Below are positions 29,423-39,894 of a stretch of 64,000 bases of DNA, one piece after another. Source of the stretch: Agapetus fuscipes (lineage: Eukaryota > Arthropoda > Insecta > Trichoptera > Glossosomatidae); contig OX637343.1 in NCBI GenBank assembly GCA_951799405.1, positions 14,796,524-14,860,523 of the forward strand, in the 5' to 3' direction. Both the position numbers and the translations under genes were made by a program. The notes under the pieces were generated by a model. That model searched no databases, had not been told where the DNA came from, and was given only the letters and a program-made list of their open reading frames with translations. Position 1 is the first letter of the stretch, and the number at the start of each line of letters is the position of its first letter.

Positions 29423-29989
29423 ATTTGATCAAATTTCTTATTACATTATACATATATTTTTAACAATGTTTTTTTTTTTTTTTTTTTGCTTACCCTCATG
29501 CTGAAAGCAGAATGCTTGTGCGCATGCAGGGCGGGATACTACTTAACATTTTTTTAATTTTTTTTTAGCTACACATATTTAGTTAAATATTATTAACATA
29601 TTATACAAATTACAAAATATACATATTTTTTTAACAAGAAAACAGTACCTCATCAAAAAGAGACTTCGCTCTTGTGTTAGATGAGGGATGCCTTAATCGA
29701 GCTTAAAACATTTTACTTAAATACAAATAATAATACAAAAAATAATGTGTCAGGATAATGAAAAGGAAAGCAAATGTAAGAAAAAACAAAATAAGAACAA
29801 ACAGTAGTATGAATCAGAAAAGAAAAAAAAGAATAGCAGCGAAATATAAAATTAGTCATGATTAAATACAAATATAAATACAAAGGATACAATTTAATGT
29901 TAAGCGTACTTAAAAATGGAAAAAAGAAAAAGCAATAGAAAAGAGAAAATAAACAAAAATCAAAAACATAAACAAAAATGAATTTTGCT

Positions 29990-32569
29990 CTAATCGAAGT
30001 TAAGCATTTCTCTGCTTTGTTCACTAAAGTATGCTTTTATTTTAGTCTTAAATGTAATCAAATTTTGTATTCCTTTAATATCTGGCGGTAAATTGTTAAA
30101 ATTAATTACCCCATGATAGATAAAGCTATTTTGCGAATGTTTTTTTTCAAATTTTGGAATTTTTAAATCATATTTATATCTTATTGAGTGACTATTTAGA
30201 AGATTAAGGCTTTTTTTATCTTTTAAAATTTGCAATATACTATATTTTTTATATATGATGTCTATAGTGGGAACATTGAACATTTTGAATAAAAGTTCTG
30301 ACGGATATGTCGAGGGCTTTTTTAATATTATTTTAATTATTAGTTTTTGGACCACCCTTATGGGGTCTATTATATTAGAGTATGATCCTCCCCATCCAAT
30401 TATACCATATTGCAATAAAGATTGAACTGTAGCGTAGTAAACTCTTTTTAGGATATTAATTTCCAGAATATTTCGTAGTCTTATGAATATGTAGATACAT
30501 TTCCTAATTCTTTTAATTAGTTCACACGTATGTGTTTTCCACTTTAAATGTTGATCTATGTATACGCCTAAGTATTTTATTTTGTCTGTTGTATTAAGTG
30601 TTGAACATATTTGGTTACAATTTGATTTATCGCATTTATTTTGGTGGATAATTATTTTTAATTCCAGATTTGTTTGAATTTTGTTTGTAGAGAAAGGGAC
30701 AATGCATGTTTTTTCACTATTTAGTGTTAGAAGATTTAGATCAAACCAGTGTTTTAATTTGTTCATGTCCATATTTGCCTTTTCACTAATCATCTTCCAA
30801 TTTATATCTTCTATTATGATAACAGTGTCATCGGCATATGATATAATTTTACCATTAAGTTTTTGAGTGAATATATCATTGACGTATATTATGAATAATA
30901 GTGGACCTAATACTGTTCCTTGTGGAATGCCAAAATCGCTTGATTCTGGTTCGCTGTATATTTCGTTTATTTTGACGACTTGCGATCGTTTTTGAAGATA
31001 GCTTTTTATCCAGCTGAGAGCATTATCTTTAAAACCAACATTATTTAATTTATTTATTAATTGTTTATGCGAAATGCTATCAAAAGCTTTTTTGAGATCT
31101 ATGAATATACCAACACACTTATAAGATTTGTCTAAAGATTGGATGATATAATTTGATAGTCTTGCTATTGCATCCTGAGTGCTTCTATTCTCCATGAAAC
31201 CGAACTGGTTTTCATGGATAACATTATTATCTTTTATGAACTTGTTAATTCTCTTTTTAGCTATTTTCTCATAAATTTTTGCTATGTTTGAAATGACAGA
31301 TATTGGTCGGTAATTAGTTATGTCTTCGGGGTTACCAGATTTGAATATTGGAGTGACAATGGCTTTTTTATAAATCGACGGAAATATTCCAGTTTCAAAA
31401 CTTTTATTTATTAGATGCATTAGAGGTTTAGATATTAGTTTTTTAATGTTTTTTAGTGTGTTGACGTTTATGCCATCAAAACCTGGAGCAGATCCTCCTT
31501 TCATGTTGTCAATTGTTTTTTCAATTTCTTCTTCTGTGCACATTTCAAATCTATCAATTTTGTTCACATTTAAAATTGGATCTGTTAGTGTATTTGTGTG
31601 TGTTGGGATAAGTTGGGCTAGATTTTTTCCTACGCTTTTGAAATAATTGCTGAAGATGTTTGCGACTTTGTAAGGATTTGCCTTGCAGTTTATAATTGAA
31701 TTTTCATGGGTTATTTCATTTATAACACTGGTTTTTTTCCCCCCTTTATCCAATATTTCATTAATGACGTTCCACACTCTTTTGTTGTCGCATTCGCTAT
31801 TTCCCAATTTTCGTTTATAGTAGTTTTCTTTTGTTCTTCTTATTAGATATGACAGTGTATTTTTGTAAGACTTATATTTTTTAATTAGGTTTTCATCGTT
31901 CGGTCTCTCAATGGTATATTTATAAAGTGTTTGCTTATGACGTATTGATACTATAAGCCCATGGGTGATCCATGGCTTAATCGGTTTAAATTTTGAAAAG
32001 TTAGTCTTGGTTAAATTTTTTGTTGAATCGTTTATAAATTTAGAAAATTTTGTGTTAAATATTTCGTTACAAATGTTGACATCATTACAGTTGTATAGAT
32101 CAGTCCAAATTTCATTTTTTAGTTTATCTTTTAATGTGTCTAAATGCAGAAATTTTATCGTAGATTTTCTTTTTTCTGTCAAGTCAGTTTCTATATTATG
32201 TGAGTTTTGAAATTTGTACTTGAAAATACATGAAAAGTGATCTGTGATATTTGTTTGGATTACTGCAGATGATATATTTCGAAAATCTGTGATATTTGTA
32301 AACATATGATCAATGCACGAAGGTCGTTGGCCTTGCATGTTCCTAGTTACGGAGTTGATGCAGGATATATAGTTAAGTTCTGCCAGCATATTGAGATAGT
32401 TGTCTTTATCATGTGACGCGTAATCATCGGCAATATTTAAATTTATATCTCCTACAATAATACTTCTTTGGTTTTTGAACTTAAGTAGAATATTTTTTAA
32501 TTCATCAACAAACTGCAGTAATATAGATGCATGTGTACGGTAAATAGCGATAATGTTAAATTTTTCATT
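29990..32569 (-). pseudogene. LINE2 ORF2, C-terminal segment (endonuclease end and reverse transcriptase)
   Basis: The open frame actually starts at 32569, just inside the insertion boundary; the first Met is at 32389. It opens with endonuclease sequence NIIAIYRTHASI and IVGDINLNIADD, then SCIDHMF and NITDHFSC (Asp and His of the active site). Numbered from that Met, reverse transcriptase motifs are KGGSAPGFDG (about 297), FIDLKKAFDS with Asp431, GIPQGTVLGP (about 487) and YADD with Asp520-521. The C-terminus NNLPPDIKGIQNLITFKTKI is of CR1/jockey type. Separated from its N-terminus by the insertion, it cannot give a complete protein. Confidence 0.9.
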
Positions 32570-32571
32570 TT

Positions 32572-32606
32572 ACTTTCTTGCTATAGCCGAAGGCTATAAA
32601 GAAAGT
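32572..32606. repeat. Terminal hairpin of the insertion
   Basis: ACTTTCTT and TATAGCC pair with GGCTATA and AAGAAAGT around a GAA loop, with a two-base bulge. Confidence 0.85.
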
Positions 32607-32705
32607 TATGATTTGGTGTAAAAAAAAAATTTCGAGGTTTTCACGGAAATGAGTTGTCCTGGTGCAGGACATGCCAAAAAACACTATCTTTCAAAAACGT
32701 CCGTC

Positions 32706-32767
32706 TGTATGTATGTATGTATGTATGTATGTATGTATGTATGTATGTATGTATGTATGTGTGTGTG
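32706..32767 (+). repeat. TATG microsatellite
   Basis: About 14 perfect TATG units ending in a short TGTG run. Confidence 0.95.
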
Positions 32768-32859
32768 TCACTTCCAAAGTATAAGACCTAGAGATACCAA
32801 ATTTTGGCTACATCAACTTTTTTGGACATGTATTAAGTATGAATAACATGGCATTACAC

Positions 32860-33800
32860 CAACTTGAAAATTCAAGATGGCTGCCATACAAAAAAAACAT
32901 AAAATTGCACTTTTCTCAAAAACGGCTCCAAGAATTTTTTTTAAATTTTCAGAGTTGCCATTTATTAGTTTTTAACTTAATAAATTAGTTATGGCAATAC
33001 TCTTACTAATCTGTGTCTATGGGCTGCCATATGAAAAAAACAAACGATTGTGATTTTCTCGACAGTTAAGGGGTCAACAAAAATATAATGTTCTACAATA
33101 TTACGGACAACATAAATTTCTACAAATTTACAAAAAAAATTTTTTGAAAAAATAAATATAAAGCACCGTTTACACGACCTGAAATTTTAAATCGAAAATA
33201 TTACAAAAACCTATTAAAATGCAAGATATTTGAATTTGTTTTAGATTTGATAGAAAGAACAAGCTTATCACTTTAATTCGTAATCATTTTTTTTTTACTT
33301 TTTTGAAAATTCAAGATGGCTTCCGAAGAGCTGAAAATTTAAAATGCGATTTTCTCAAAAACGGCTCCGACGATTTTTCTGAAATTTTTTGTGAATCCAT
33401 TTATATAATAGTGCTATCTAATAATTATAATCATTTCTTCATCATAATCTCGATTTAGGGAGTTGCCATATAAAAGAAAAAAATAATGGAAAAATTCTCG
33501 GCAGTTAGAGGGTTAATAAAAAAATAATGTAGTACAAATGTAAAATAATAATAATAACCTATATATTGCCATCATTATTTTTTCCAAAAAGTGAATCAAA
33601 AGTATAGCCGCCATACAGAGTGAAAATTTTCCATACAAAATGTATTAGCAATTTTCTTGGTAGTCAAAGGGTTAAAAATAGATAAATGGCTGCGATTCTT
33701 AAAATTTTATAAATACCAATAATAATCAGTCGTTACTTTTTCAAAATATAACTAAAAAGTTTACCCACCATACAAAGTACTAGTTTGCATACAAAAGGGT
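32860..33800 (+). repeat. Degenerate tandem region, unit about 145-160 bp
   Basis: Recurring blocks: TTCAAGATGGC (32870, 33309); GCCGCCATAC or GCTGCCATA variants near 32880, 33028, 33462, 33605 and 33765; TTTTCTCAAAAACGGCTCC (32914, 33350); and CAGTTAGAGGGTTAA variants (33063, 33500, 33660). Spacing suggests an old tandem of about six units. Confidence 0.55.
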
Positions 33801-33835
33801 TCAATGACCATCTATAATAATCTAGAATATAAGTT

Positions 33836-34030
33836 GCAATGAAATATAAACATTCAAAACTAATATGAAATGCATGCCCACAAACAGGTATGTGTAAGTT
33901 CGCGCTAACGAATGCTGAATTTGTACTTACAAATTAAACATAAAACTTGCAACTCTTGCCGACCTTCCTTGAAACAGGGGTGACATTGACAAAGTGAATT
34001 ATTTTTTACACTTTGGGAGGACTGAGAAAT
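33836..34030 (-). repeat. R3 copy
   Basis: Subtype with GCCCACAAACAGGTATGTGT and GAATGCTGAATTTGTACTTA. Confidence 0.85.
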
Positions 34031-34079
34031 GCGAGAAAATTGAGATAAAGACTGAATGAAAAAAGAGTGGAGGTCTATA

Positions 34080-34335
34080 ATAATCTATAATCTATAATCT
34101 AAGTTGCAAGGATATATTCATTTAAAGCTCTCAGATGTATGCCCACAAACCAACAAGTGTAGTTCGCGCTTACAAATGCTGAAAGTGTACTTACAAATAA
34201 AATCCAAACCTCAAATGAACATAAGCCCCACAACTTTTGCCGACCTTCCCTGAAACAGGGGTGACATTGGCAAAGTGAACCATTTTTTACAGTATGGGTG
34301 GTCAGCCTCATACCAACCTATAAGTCAAGGAATGG
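34080..34335 (-). repeat. R3 copy with ATAATCT tail
   Basis: Tail TATAATCTATAATCTAAG; the same subtype (ACTCTCAGATGTATGCCC) as 48843-48998. Confidence 0.88.
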
Positions 34336-34958
34336 AGGTCGTGAAAGAATTTGATTATCTGGGAAGCAAATTTGAGTCGAATGCGAAATTGACGAAATAA
34401 TTGGAAAAGCGCGCTAGTAGAGGAAGAAGTGTAATGGAAACGATTGGAAGAATTGCAAGAAATAGGAAACTTACGAAGAATATGAGATCGGCGGTCCACA
34501 ATGGCATATTGGTTGGTGGAAGTGAGGCTTAATGAATGTGAGCTGAGTAAAGTATGTAAGTACGGTTGAAATGGCTTACCTGAGAGCAATGGCTGGAAAG
34601 ACACTGAGTGATAGAGTACGTAATGCTTGAGTGATGAACGAGTGTGGTATAAAAGAGAATATGAGAATGAAAGTACAAAAAAGTACGATGAGATGGTTCA
34701 GACATCTTGAAAGAAAGGATGATGAACAACTAACGAAGAAAGTGTACAAAGGAAATGTCAGAGGAAAGCGCAGAAGGGGAAGGCTGAGGAAAGAATGGTT
34801 AGACCAAATAGGTGAGATTGCGAAATAATGGATTCTGCAGAGTGAGAATAAGAGAAGAGTATGTATGAAAAAGGTGATGACAGCAAAAAGTGGAGGCGCA
34901 TCTGCGGAGGTACCGGCCACCCCTAATGAAACGGTGGCAGGATACAGTACAGTACAGT
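34336..34958 (+). pseudogene. RTE-like LINE family 2 variant, 3' end with ACAGT tail
   Basis: The plus strand encodes EFDYLGSKFESNAKL, VEMAYLRAMAGKTLSDRVRN-like codons, MNECGIKENMRMKVQKSTMR, HLERKDDEQLTKKVYKGNVR and GRLRKEWLDQIGEIAK, with several frame breaks. It ends CAGGATACAGTACAGTACAG, an ACAGT tandem tail. It is the longest RTE remnant in the window. Confidence 0.85.
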
Positions 34959-34959
34959 A

Positions 34960-34998
34960 CTGAGGTCAGCTTCATACCAACCTATGAGTCGAGGATCT
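34960..34998 (-). repeat. R3 fragment
   Basis: GGTCAGCTTCATACCAACCTATGAGTCGAGG is the R3 start on the minus strand. Confidence 0.6.
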
Positions 34999-35245
34999 TT
35001 CTTGTGTAATTGGTACTTTTTCAAATAAATCAACAAAATATTTATATTCATTTAAGTATTTATATGCCTATATCCATATTGTACGAGTATGCAGGTACAC
35101 ACCGCGGTGGAATAAAATTGATTTATTATTGATATATTACATTTTTATTGAAACGGCGTAAGCTGGTAGATGATTCTAGCTTTACATACGTCATACAGTG
35201 GGTAAATTTTTGCAAGAAAGTCGAGTACAGATTCTGTGCAATTTA

Positions 35246-35647
35246 TTTTGATTTGATTTCAAAGTGTAATATGCTTGTATTATTCACTTCATTTATTTCG
35301 GTCACTCTTATTAGTTTACATCGATTTGATAGGAATAGCGATATTCCGCTGTTTTTATTTATTCTGTGTTTTGTGGAGTGGTATGTATATCCTGGCATAT
35401 TATAATTTATTTCGCCCGCGCTGTGTGTTTCAGTCAATACAAAACAGTCCGTTGTAGTATTTAAGTTTTGAGTGGTTAGTAAAAATTCATCGAAGTTTTT
35501 TTCAATGCTTCTAATGTTCATGTGATAGATTATGAGAGAGTTATCGGAGATATAGATTTTTTTAAAGTTAGACTCATCGATAGAGTAAAAAATGTGTTCA
35601 TCTATATTAATACTCTTATCTATTTCACTACACAAGAAGTCCTCCAT
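35246..35647 (-). pseudogene. LINE2 ORF2, N-terminal endonuclease segment
   Basis: Starts MEDFLCSEIDKSIN and contains LIIYHMNIRSIEKNFDEFL with the conserved Asn, and CFVLTETH with the catalytic Glu of apurinic-type LINE endonucleases, then GYTYHSTKHRINKNSGISLF. The frame ends FEIKSK at the insertion boundary; the stop at 35243-35245 is supplied by inserted DNA. The gap to ORF1 is 183 bases. Confidence 0.88.
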
Positions 35648-35830
35648 TTTTTAAATTAATAAAATAAATAAATAATTATAAATTATTATGTTAGTAGGAC
35701 AGAGCGTGGATAATTGTACACTGTATGGATCCATATTATCATCAAAAAAAAATATTAAATCATAATTGTATACACACATATTAAAAAATAAAGAAATAAA
35801 AATATAATTCGTTTAAAGTTTTGATAGGTA

Positions 35831-36937
35831 TTAGAAGTCTGTATTGCTAATCTGTCTGTCTCTAGCCAGTGCATACGCTGTACATACTTTAGAGTCTGTT
35901 GCTAGGTGGTCGAACGCAATGTTTACATTTTTTTCGTGTAGATAAACACAATTAACACATTTTACTATTTGCGATTTGCATTCACTTACTACATGATGAT
36001 CTCCGCATTTTACACACTTTTGAGTTTCGGCCCTACAGTATTTCCCGGGATGGCCATATCTGAGACAGCGCGTGCACCTCGTCACAGATATGAAGTCCTC
36101 TGCCCTGCAGATGCTCCACATCAGTTTGACCTTGCCTCCCGCGAGCTTCTCCCGTGTCTCCCTGTCCACCTCAATAACTAGGTTCCTGTCAGTGCTGCGG
36201 CTATTTTTGAAGATGAATAGTGGCTTTAGTGCATTATTATGACTTATGTTGTTTTGAGTTCTGATTATCTCAGCGCAGTTTCTTAAATTTACGTCCTCCG
36301 GGACGGATTTCAGAATAATCAGTGGTAGCTTTTTATCTACAATTTTACCTTCAATATCAGGTATGTTATTAATTTCATTTTTTAAAGTCTCTGTGTCCTG
36401 TCTTGTTTCACAAAAAATAGTTACTTTTTGTTTGTCGTATATTAGTTTTTGGATTCCTATCTTGATCTTTGCAGGATTAACGGCTTCTTTAATGACGTTT
36501 TTTATTTTTATTCCTGTAATATCATCTTTTTTTGATTTTATTACTATTTTGTGTCCGCTGTTTTGTTTGCGGGTTTCGTTGACATCTGTCTTCTTGACAA
36601 TGTCCGCCATTGTGACACTTCCAGTATTTCTCTTCTCGGGCATCCTTGCTCCCATCTCCTCCAATTTGGCGACCTTAAGACTAAGGCTTTTTTTTATCTC
36701 TGCCATCTCTTCGTATAATGCATCGATTTTGCTGCGGAGCGGCCTCAGCTCACGCAGCTCAGCCTTGATCTGGCGCAACTCCTCCATGAGCTCTGTATGA
36801 GGGGACGGTGTAGGTGCAGGAGATAAATTTGCTATTTCAGGCGTCGCCTTCGCTTCCCTGCGGCTTTCTCTTTTAAGCGGCATATTCAATTTACTATTTT
36901 CTATTAATGTACACTTATGTTGAGTTGTTTTGATCAC
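35831..36937 (-). CDS. LINE2 ORF1: gag-like zinc-knuckle protein
   Basis: A 368-residue protein expected to bind element RNA. A coiled-coil-like segment spans about residues 48-97 (ELMEELRQIKAELRELRPLR, then heptad-like leucines). A central RNA-binding-like region runs about 140-275. Zinc knuckles follow: CX2CX4HX4C at 288-301 (CTRCLRYGHPGKYC), a shorter variant at 308-320, and Cys327/Cys330 with His334. The first Met is used, but Met19 (MPLKRESRREAK) is a plausible start. The frame is intact although ORF2 is broken. N-terminal sequence has a proline-rich APTPSPHT stretch. Confidence 0.88.
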   Translation of the reverse strand: MIKTTQHKCTLIENSKLNMPLKRESRREAKATPEIANLSPAPTPSPHTELMEELRQIKAELRELRPLRSKIDALYEEMAEIKKSLSLKVAKLEEMGARMPEKRNTGSVTMADIVKKTDVNETRKQNSGHKIVIKSKKDDITGIKIKNVIKEAVNPAKIKIGIQKLIYDKQKVTIFCETRQDTETLKNEINNIPDIEGKIVDKKLPLIILKSVPEDVNLRNCAEIIRTQNNISHNNALKPLFIFKNSRSTDRNLVIEVDRETREKLAGGKVKLMWSICRAEDFISVTRCTRCLRYGHPGKYCRAETQKCVKCGDHHVVSECKSQIVKCVNCVYLHEKNVNIAFDHLATDSKVCTAYALARDRQISNTDF

Positions 36938-36959
36938 TTTTAGTATATTTAACTATTTT

Positions 36960-37330
36960 TTCTTTGTCTCAAGCACTCAAATCAACACTATTATTGTTGT
37001 ATCCTCGAATGTTGCATGAAGCTGAATTTTCACTAAGTAAATGCACAAACCTTTATAAGTTAAAGGTATTTCGTTTCGATATCGAGGTAGAATTGAATTA
37101 TAGCCCAATGTAATGAATTCGCTGCAGATTGTATTAAAAACTTTATAAAATTGGATCAGCAATTTGAAAAAATCGAAAGTTCACCAAAAACAGCACGAAA
37201 ATGTTCTCGAAAAGCAAAAATATATTTACTAGTAACAGTGAAACCGGCGTGCATGTGTGAGTGAACATTCGAGTTGAGTGGTGGAATGGGAACACGCTTC
37301 CCGGGAGCTGGGATACCCTCATCACAACTG
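36960..37330. other. Unassigned stretch
   Basis: Contains the short block GAATTTTCACTAAGTAAATG (37024-37043) shared with 8617-8636. The 5' boundary of LINE2 may lie within it. Confidence 0.35.
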
Positions 37331-37334
37331 AAAG

Positions 37335-37492
37335 TGGTCGGCGCTCGCGCATGCCGCATATGAACCTACAATATAGAAACCAAGTCTCAAATGGACATAC
37401 ACTCCGCAACTCTAGCCGACCTTCCCTGAAACAGGGGTGACATTGGCCAAGTTAACCGTTTTCTACAGCACGGGGGGTCTGCCGCATACCGT
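37335..37492 (-). repeat. R3 copy, 3'-truncated
   Basis: Retains CGCGCATGCCGCATATGAAC through TGAAACAGGGGTGACATTGG and the GGGTCTGCCGCATACC start. Confidence 0.85.
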
Positions 37493-37502
37493 AATGATAA
37501 AT

Positions 37503-37584
37503 AGGTCCCGAATCCCCACACATGATATCCCCTGCAGGGATAACGCAGAATTAGTTACACAATATGTGTAGCTTAGTTGCATTT
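37503..37584 (+). repeat. SINE-A tail fragment
   Basis: AAATAGGTCCCGAATCCCC to ATGTGTAGCTTAGTTGCATT. Confidence 0.75.
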
Positions 37585-37589
37585 TATGT

Positions 37590-37885
37590 TTGAGAATTTT
37601 AAAGACAGTGGAAGGTAGCGCTAATGGTTTTTTTTAACCATCACGACGCGGCAGTAGAGGAAAGCGCCGGCCGCACACGGCGCGACCGTCCTCCCAGGCG
37701 CGCGACGGGGCTTTACCAGAATTTTAAAAATATAGTTGCGGCGTGTTTTTGTTTTTCTCCCGCCCAGCTGTTTAAATTTGAAATATTCAAACGCAGAACG
37801 TTTGAATGACGCGACGTGGGCTGCAAAGTACGCGTAGGTAGCGCACAAGTGACGCAACTCAAAATGTGCCTTTTTTGGCACACTG
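37590..37885. other. Unassigned CpG-dense block
   Basis: Bases 37645-37715 are unusually GC- and CpG-rich for this window (CGCCGGCCGCACACGGCGCG). An 86-codon minus frame overlaps but shows no motif. Confidence 0.4.
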
Positions 37886-38055
37886 AACTGTACCTAAATC
37901 TGCCGCCATTCCGCTAGGTGTGACTAGAGTCTCTGCAGAACTGCCTCTGTTTCTTCCTGTCCTAACATACCTCTTTATATTTGTAAAAAAGTGAAACAAA
38001 TATTCATTTTCTGTATTCTTACTACTTAAAAAAATATTGGGTGAGATCATAAAAA
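37886..38055 (-). pseudogene. RTE-like LINE family 3, 3' end fragment
   Basis: The plus strand reads CTGCCGCCATTCCGCTAGG, GTCTCTGCAGAACTGCCTC and TTCCTGTCCTAACATACC, the complement of the LINE C-terminal codons. Confidence 0.65.
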
Positions 38056-38073
38056 AGACAAGACAAGACAAGA
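38056..38073 (+). repeat. ACAAG tandem tail
   Basis: GACAAGACAAGACAAGAC is the family-2 LINE tail sequence in plus orientation, here without its coding part. Confidence 0.6.
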
Positions 38074-38354
38074 CCTTTCACGCAGAGCGACTTACTGATT
38101 GTATTATTTTACACTCTCCTACATGATTTTTGAAATATTAGAATGTTTTCAATTTAGGTTATTTATTATAATCAATATTTTTTTGTGTATTCCGTTGTAT
38201 GGCTGATTATCCTTTTTTGATACGCTTTAGCCAAAAATTGGCAACATTCATGACATTAAATAGACTGTAGATGTCTATTGAAATAATGCAAAAAAAAAAA
38301 CATTTTAGGCATTGGTGCTTTTTAAAGATTTTTGTAAATGCTTTGTATTATAAT

Positions 38355-38470
38355 TTAGACCCAACATGCTGTAAAAACTTTGTTCGCTTTTGCCAATGCC
38401 AACCCGTTTGAGGGAAAAGTGGCAGGAGTTGTAAAGTATATGTTTATGTGATGTTTAGTTTATTTTGTAC
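38355..38470 (+). repeat. R3-like copy, divergent
   Basis: AACTTTGTTCGCTTTTGCCAA and GGGAAAAGTGGCAGGAGTTG follow the R3 order. Confidence 0.6.
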
Positions 38471-38738
38471 AGGTATGTATTCCTTGACTTATAGGTTGGT
38501 ATGAGGCTGACCACCCATACTGTAAAAAATGGTTCACTTTGCCAATGTCACCCCTGTTTCAGGGAAGGTCGGCAAGAGTTGAAGGACTTATTTTCATTTT
38601 AGATTGGGTTTTTTATACTGTAGGTCCACATGCGGCATGTGTGAGCGCGAATTTATGCGTGTCTGCTTGTGGGAATGCATTTAATATGAATCTTAAATGA
38701 TACATATCTTTGCAGCTTAGATTTAGATTAAGATTTTA
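38470..38738 (+). repeat. R3 copy, near complete
   Basis: Starts TTCCTTGACTTATAGGTTGG, includes TTTCAGGGAAGGTCGGCA, ends GCAGCTTAGATTTAGATTAA. Confidence 0.92.
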
Positions 38739-38885
38739 TGTACACATGCAGCGTAAGCGCTAATTTACATGTGCCTGATTGTGGACATGCATTAAATATA
38801 TGAGCCTGAATTTATTTCTTTTTATTTTAGAAAAAAACAGTTAATACAGAAATGTCGATATATCTTTGCAACTTAGATCATAGCC
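38739..38885 (+). repeat. R3 3' part, divergent
   Basis: TACACATGCAGCGTAAGCGC to ATCTTTGCAACTTAGAT, directly following another copy. Confidence 0.65.
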
Positions 38886-38889
38886 AATA

Positions 38890-39325
38890 AACTTTTATGT
38901 GATAGGCATCTAAACCAAATTGAATTTTTCAATTAAATTTATAAGCGGAAATCGTTTGAAATTGTAGTTAAATTTAGTATCTGACTCCGTTTTTTAGTGA
39001 GTTGCGTCTTTTTTGAGATGTGTCGCTTAGCATACGCACCATCAATATTTTCATGTTATTTAGTTTTTACTTTTCGCGTTCAAAAAATATGAAAGTTGCT
39101 GTCACATTTTGGGGCTAAAAATACTCTGTGTTTTCTCTCTGCCGTTATGCAGAAGTTTCCACGTACGTAGAAAAAAATAAATACATTCGATATTTACCAC
39201 GTTCTGAGTAATCAAGGGTTTGGTTAGGTATTTGGTATATTGAGTATACTTTTAATTATTTCTTATGTTCTTATTTTTTAACAATATATTTCTTAGAATA
39301 CAGATTTTATGAAACAAATAAGTAA
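38890..39325. other. Unassigned stretch
   Basis: No recognised feature. Confidence 0.4.
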
Positions 39326-39327
39326 CT

Positions 39328-39540
39328 ATCTAAAATCTAAATCTAAATCTAAGCTGCAAAGATATGTATCATTTGAGATTCATATTAAATGCATTCCCAC
39401 AAGCAGACATGCATAATTTCGCGCTTACACATGCCGCATGTGGACCTACAATATAAAAAACCCAATCTCAAATGAACATAAGCCCTGCAACTCTTGACGA
39501 CCTTGCCTAAGGCAGGGGTGACATAATAACTATAATAATA
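39328..39540 (-). repeat. R3 copy, 5'-truncated
   Basis: Tail AAATCTAAATCTAAATCT on the plus strand, then the GCATTCCCACAAGCAGAC subtype to GGCAGGGGTGACAT. Confidence 0.88.
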
Positions 39541-39546
39541 ATTAAA

Positions 39547-39890
39547 GTCGATAGCTCAATTGGTAGAGTGCTTGCATTCCATGCCGTGACCTCGGGTTCG
39601 AATCCCACCGAGGGTGTCAGAAATTCCCCATTTCGGTGTTTATTTCAAACCACAAAATAAAATACCGGCAAGGCTTACTCAGCCTTGACAAGAAATGAGT
39701 ACCAGCCCCCTAGAGAGCTGAGAAGCCCCCACTTCAACTGAAGTGGTTGGCGTAAGGCCGGCCCCCTTCTATAATCTATAATCTAATCCCCTTGCTTGTA
39801 AAAATAAATAGTTTCAACTCGCCACATGCGACTCTTTCGGGAATAATGCGGCAAGAAGTTATACTATATGTGTAGCTTAGTTGCGTTTTT
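39547..39890 (+). repeat. SINE-A, full length with short insertion
   Basis: Best plus-strand copy: GTCGATAGCTCAATTGGTAG A-box region, TTGCATTCCATGCC anticodon region, GGGTTCGAATCCC B box, body to TGTGTAGCTTAGTTGCGTTT. A 20-base ATAATCTATAATCTA-type R3 tail remnant lies at about 39769-39788 inside the body. Confidence 0.93.
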
Positions 39891-39894
39891 TAAC

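Larger units (their letters stand above)
32570..35245. mobile_element. 2.7-kb composite insertion within LINE2 endonuclease frame
   Basis: The LINE2 frame stops at each boundary and is in register if this block is removed (KSK then NEK), so the block is an insertion. Its left end has a 35-base hairpin (32572-32606) and its right end carries GCAAGAAAGT (35212-35221), the exact complement of left-end ACTTTCTTGC. It contains a TATG microsatellite, a degenerate tandem region, two R3 copies and an RTE 3' end. A short duplication of T residues cannot be excluded. The element type is unknown. Confidence 0.7.
29395..36960 (-). mobile_element. LINE2: AT-rich CR1/jockey-group LINE with a 2.7-kb insertion
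   Basis: Minus-strand order: ORF1 (36937-35831), endonuclease start of ORF2 (35647-35246), insertion (about 32570-35245), remainder of endonuclease and reverse transcriptase (32569-29990), 3' untranslated region and T runs at 29469-29487 and 29395-29422 that represent poly(A). The 5' end is set only approximately; no target-site duplication was found. The coding sequence is extremely AT-rich, unlike the R1 element. Confidence 0.85.

Noticed and set aside
32706..32767. CRISPR-like array or telomeric repeat
   Set aside because: A plain TATG microsatellite without spacers; the window contains no TTAGG array.
32570..35245. Helitron insertion
   Set aside because: A hairpin exists at one end but there is no CTRR terminus beside it, no TC start, and no clear insertion between A and T.
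39547..39620. Functional tRNA gene
   Set aside because: A and B boxes are present, but the anticodon stem does not pair well, and the same unit with its body recurs at many loci, so it is a SINE head.
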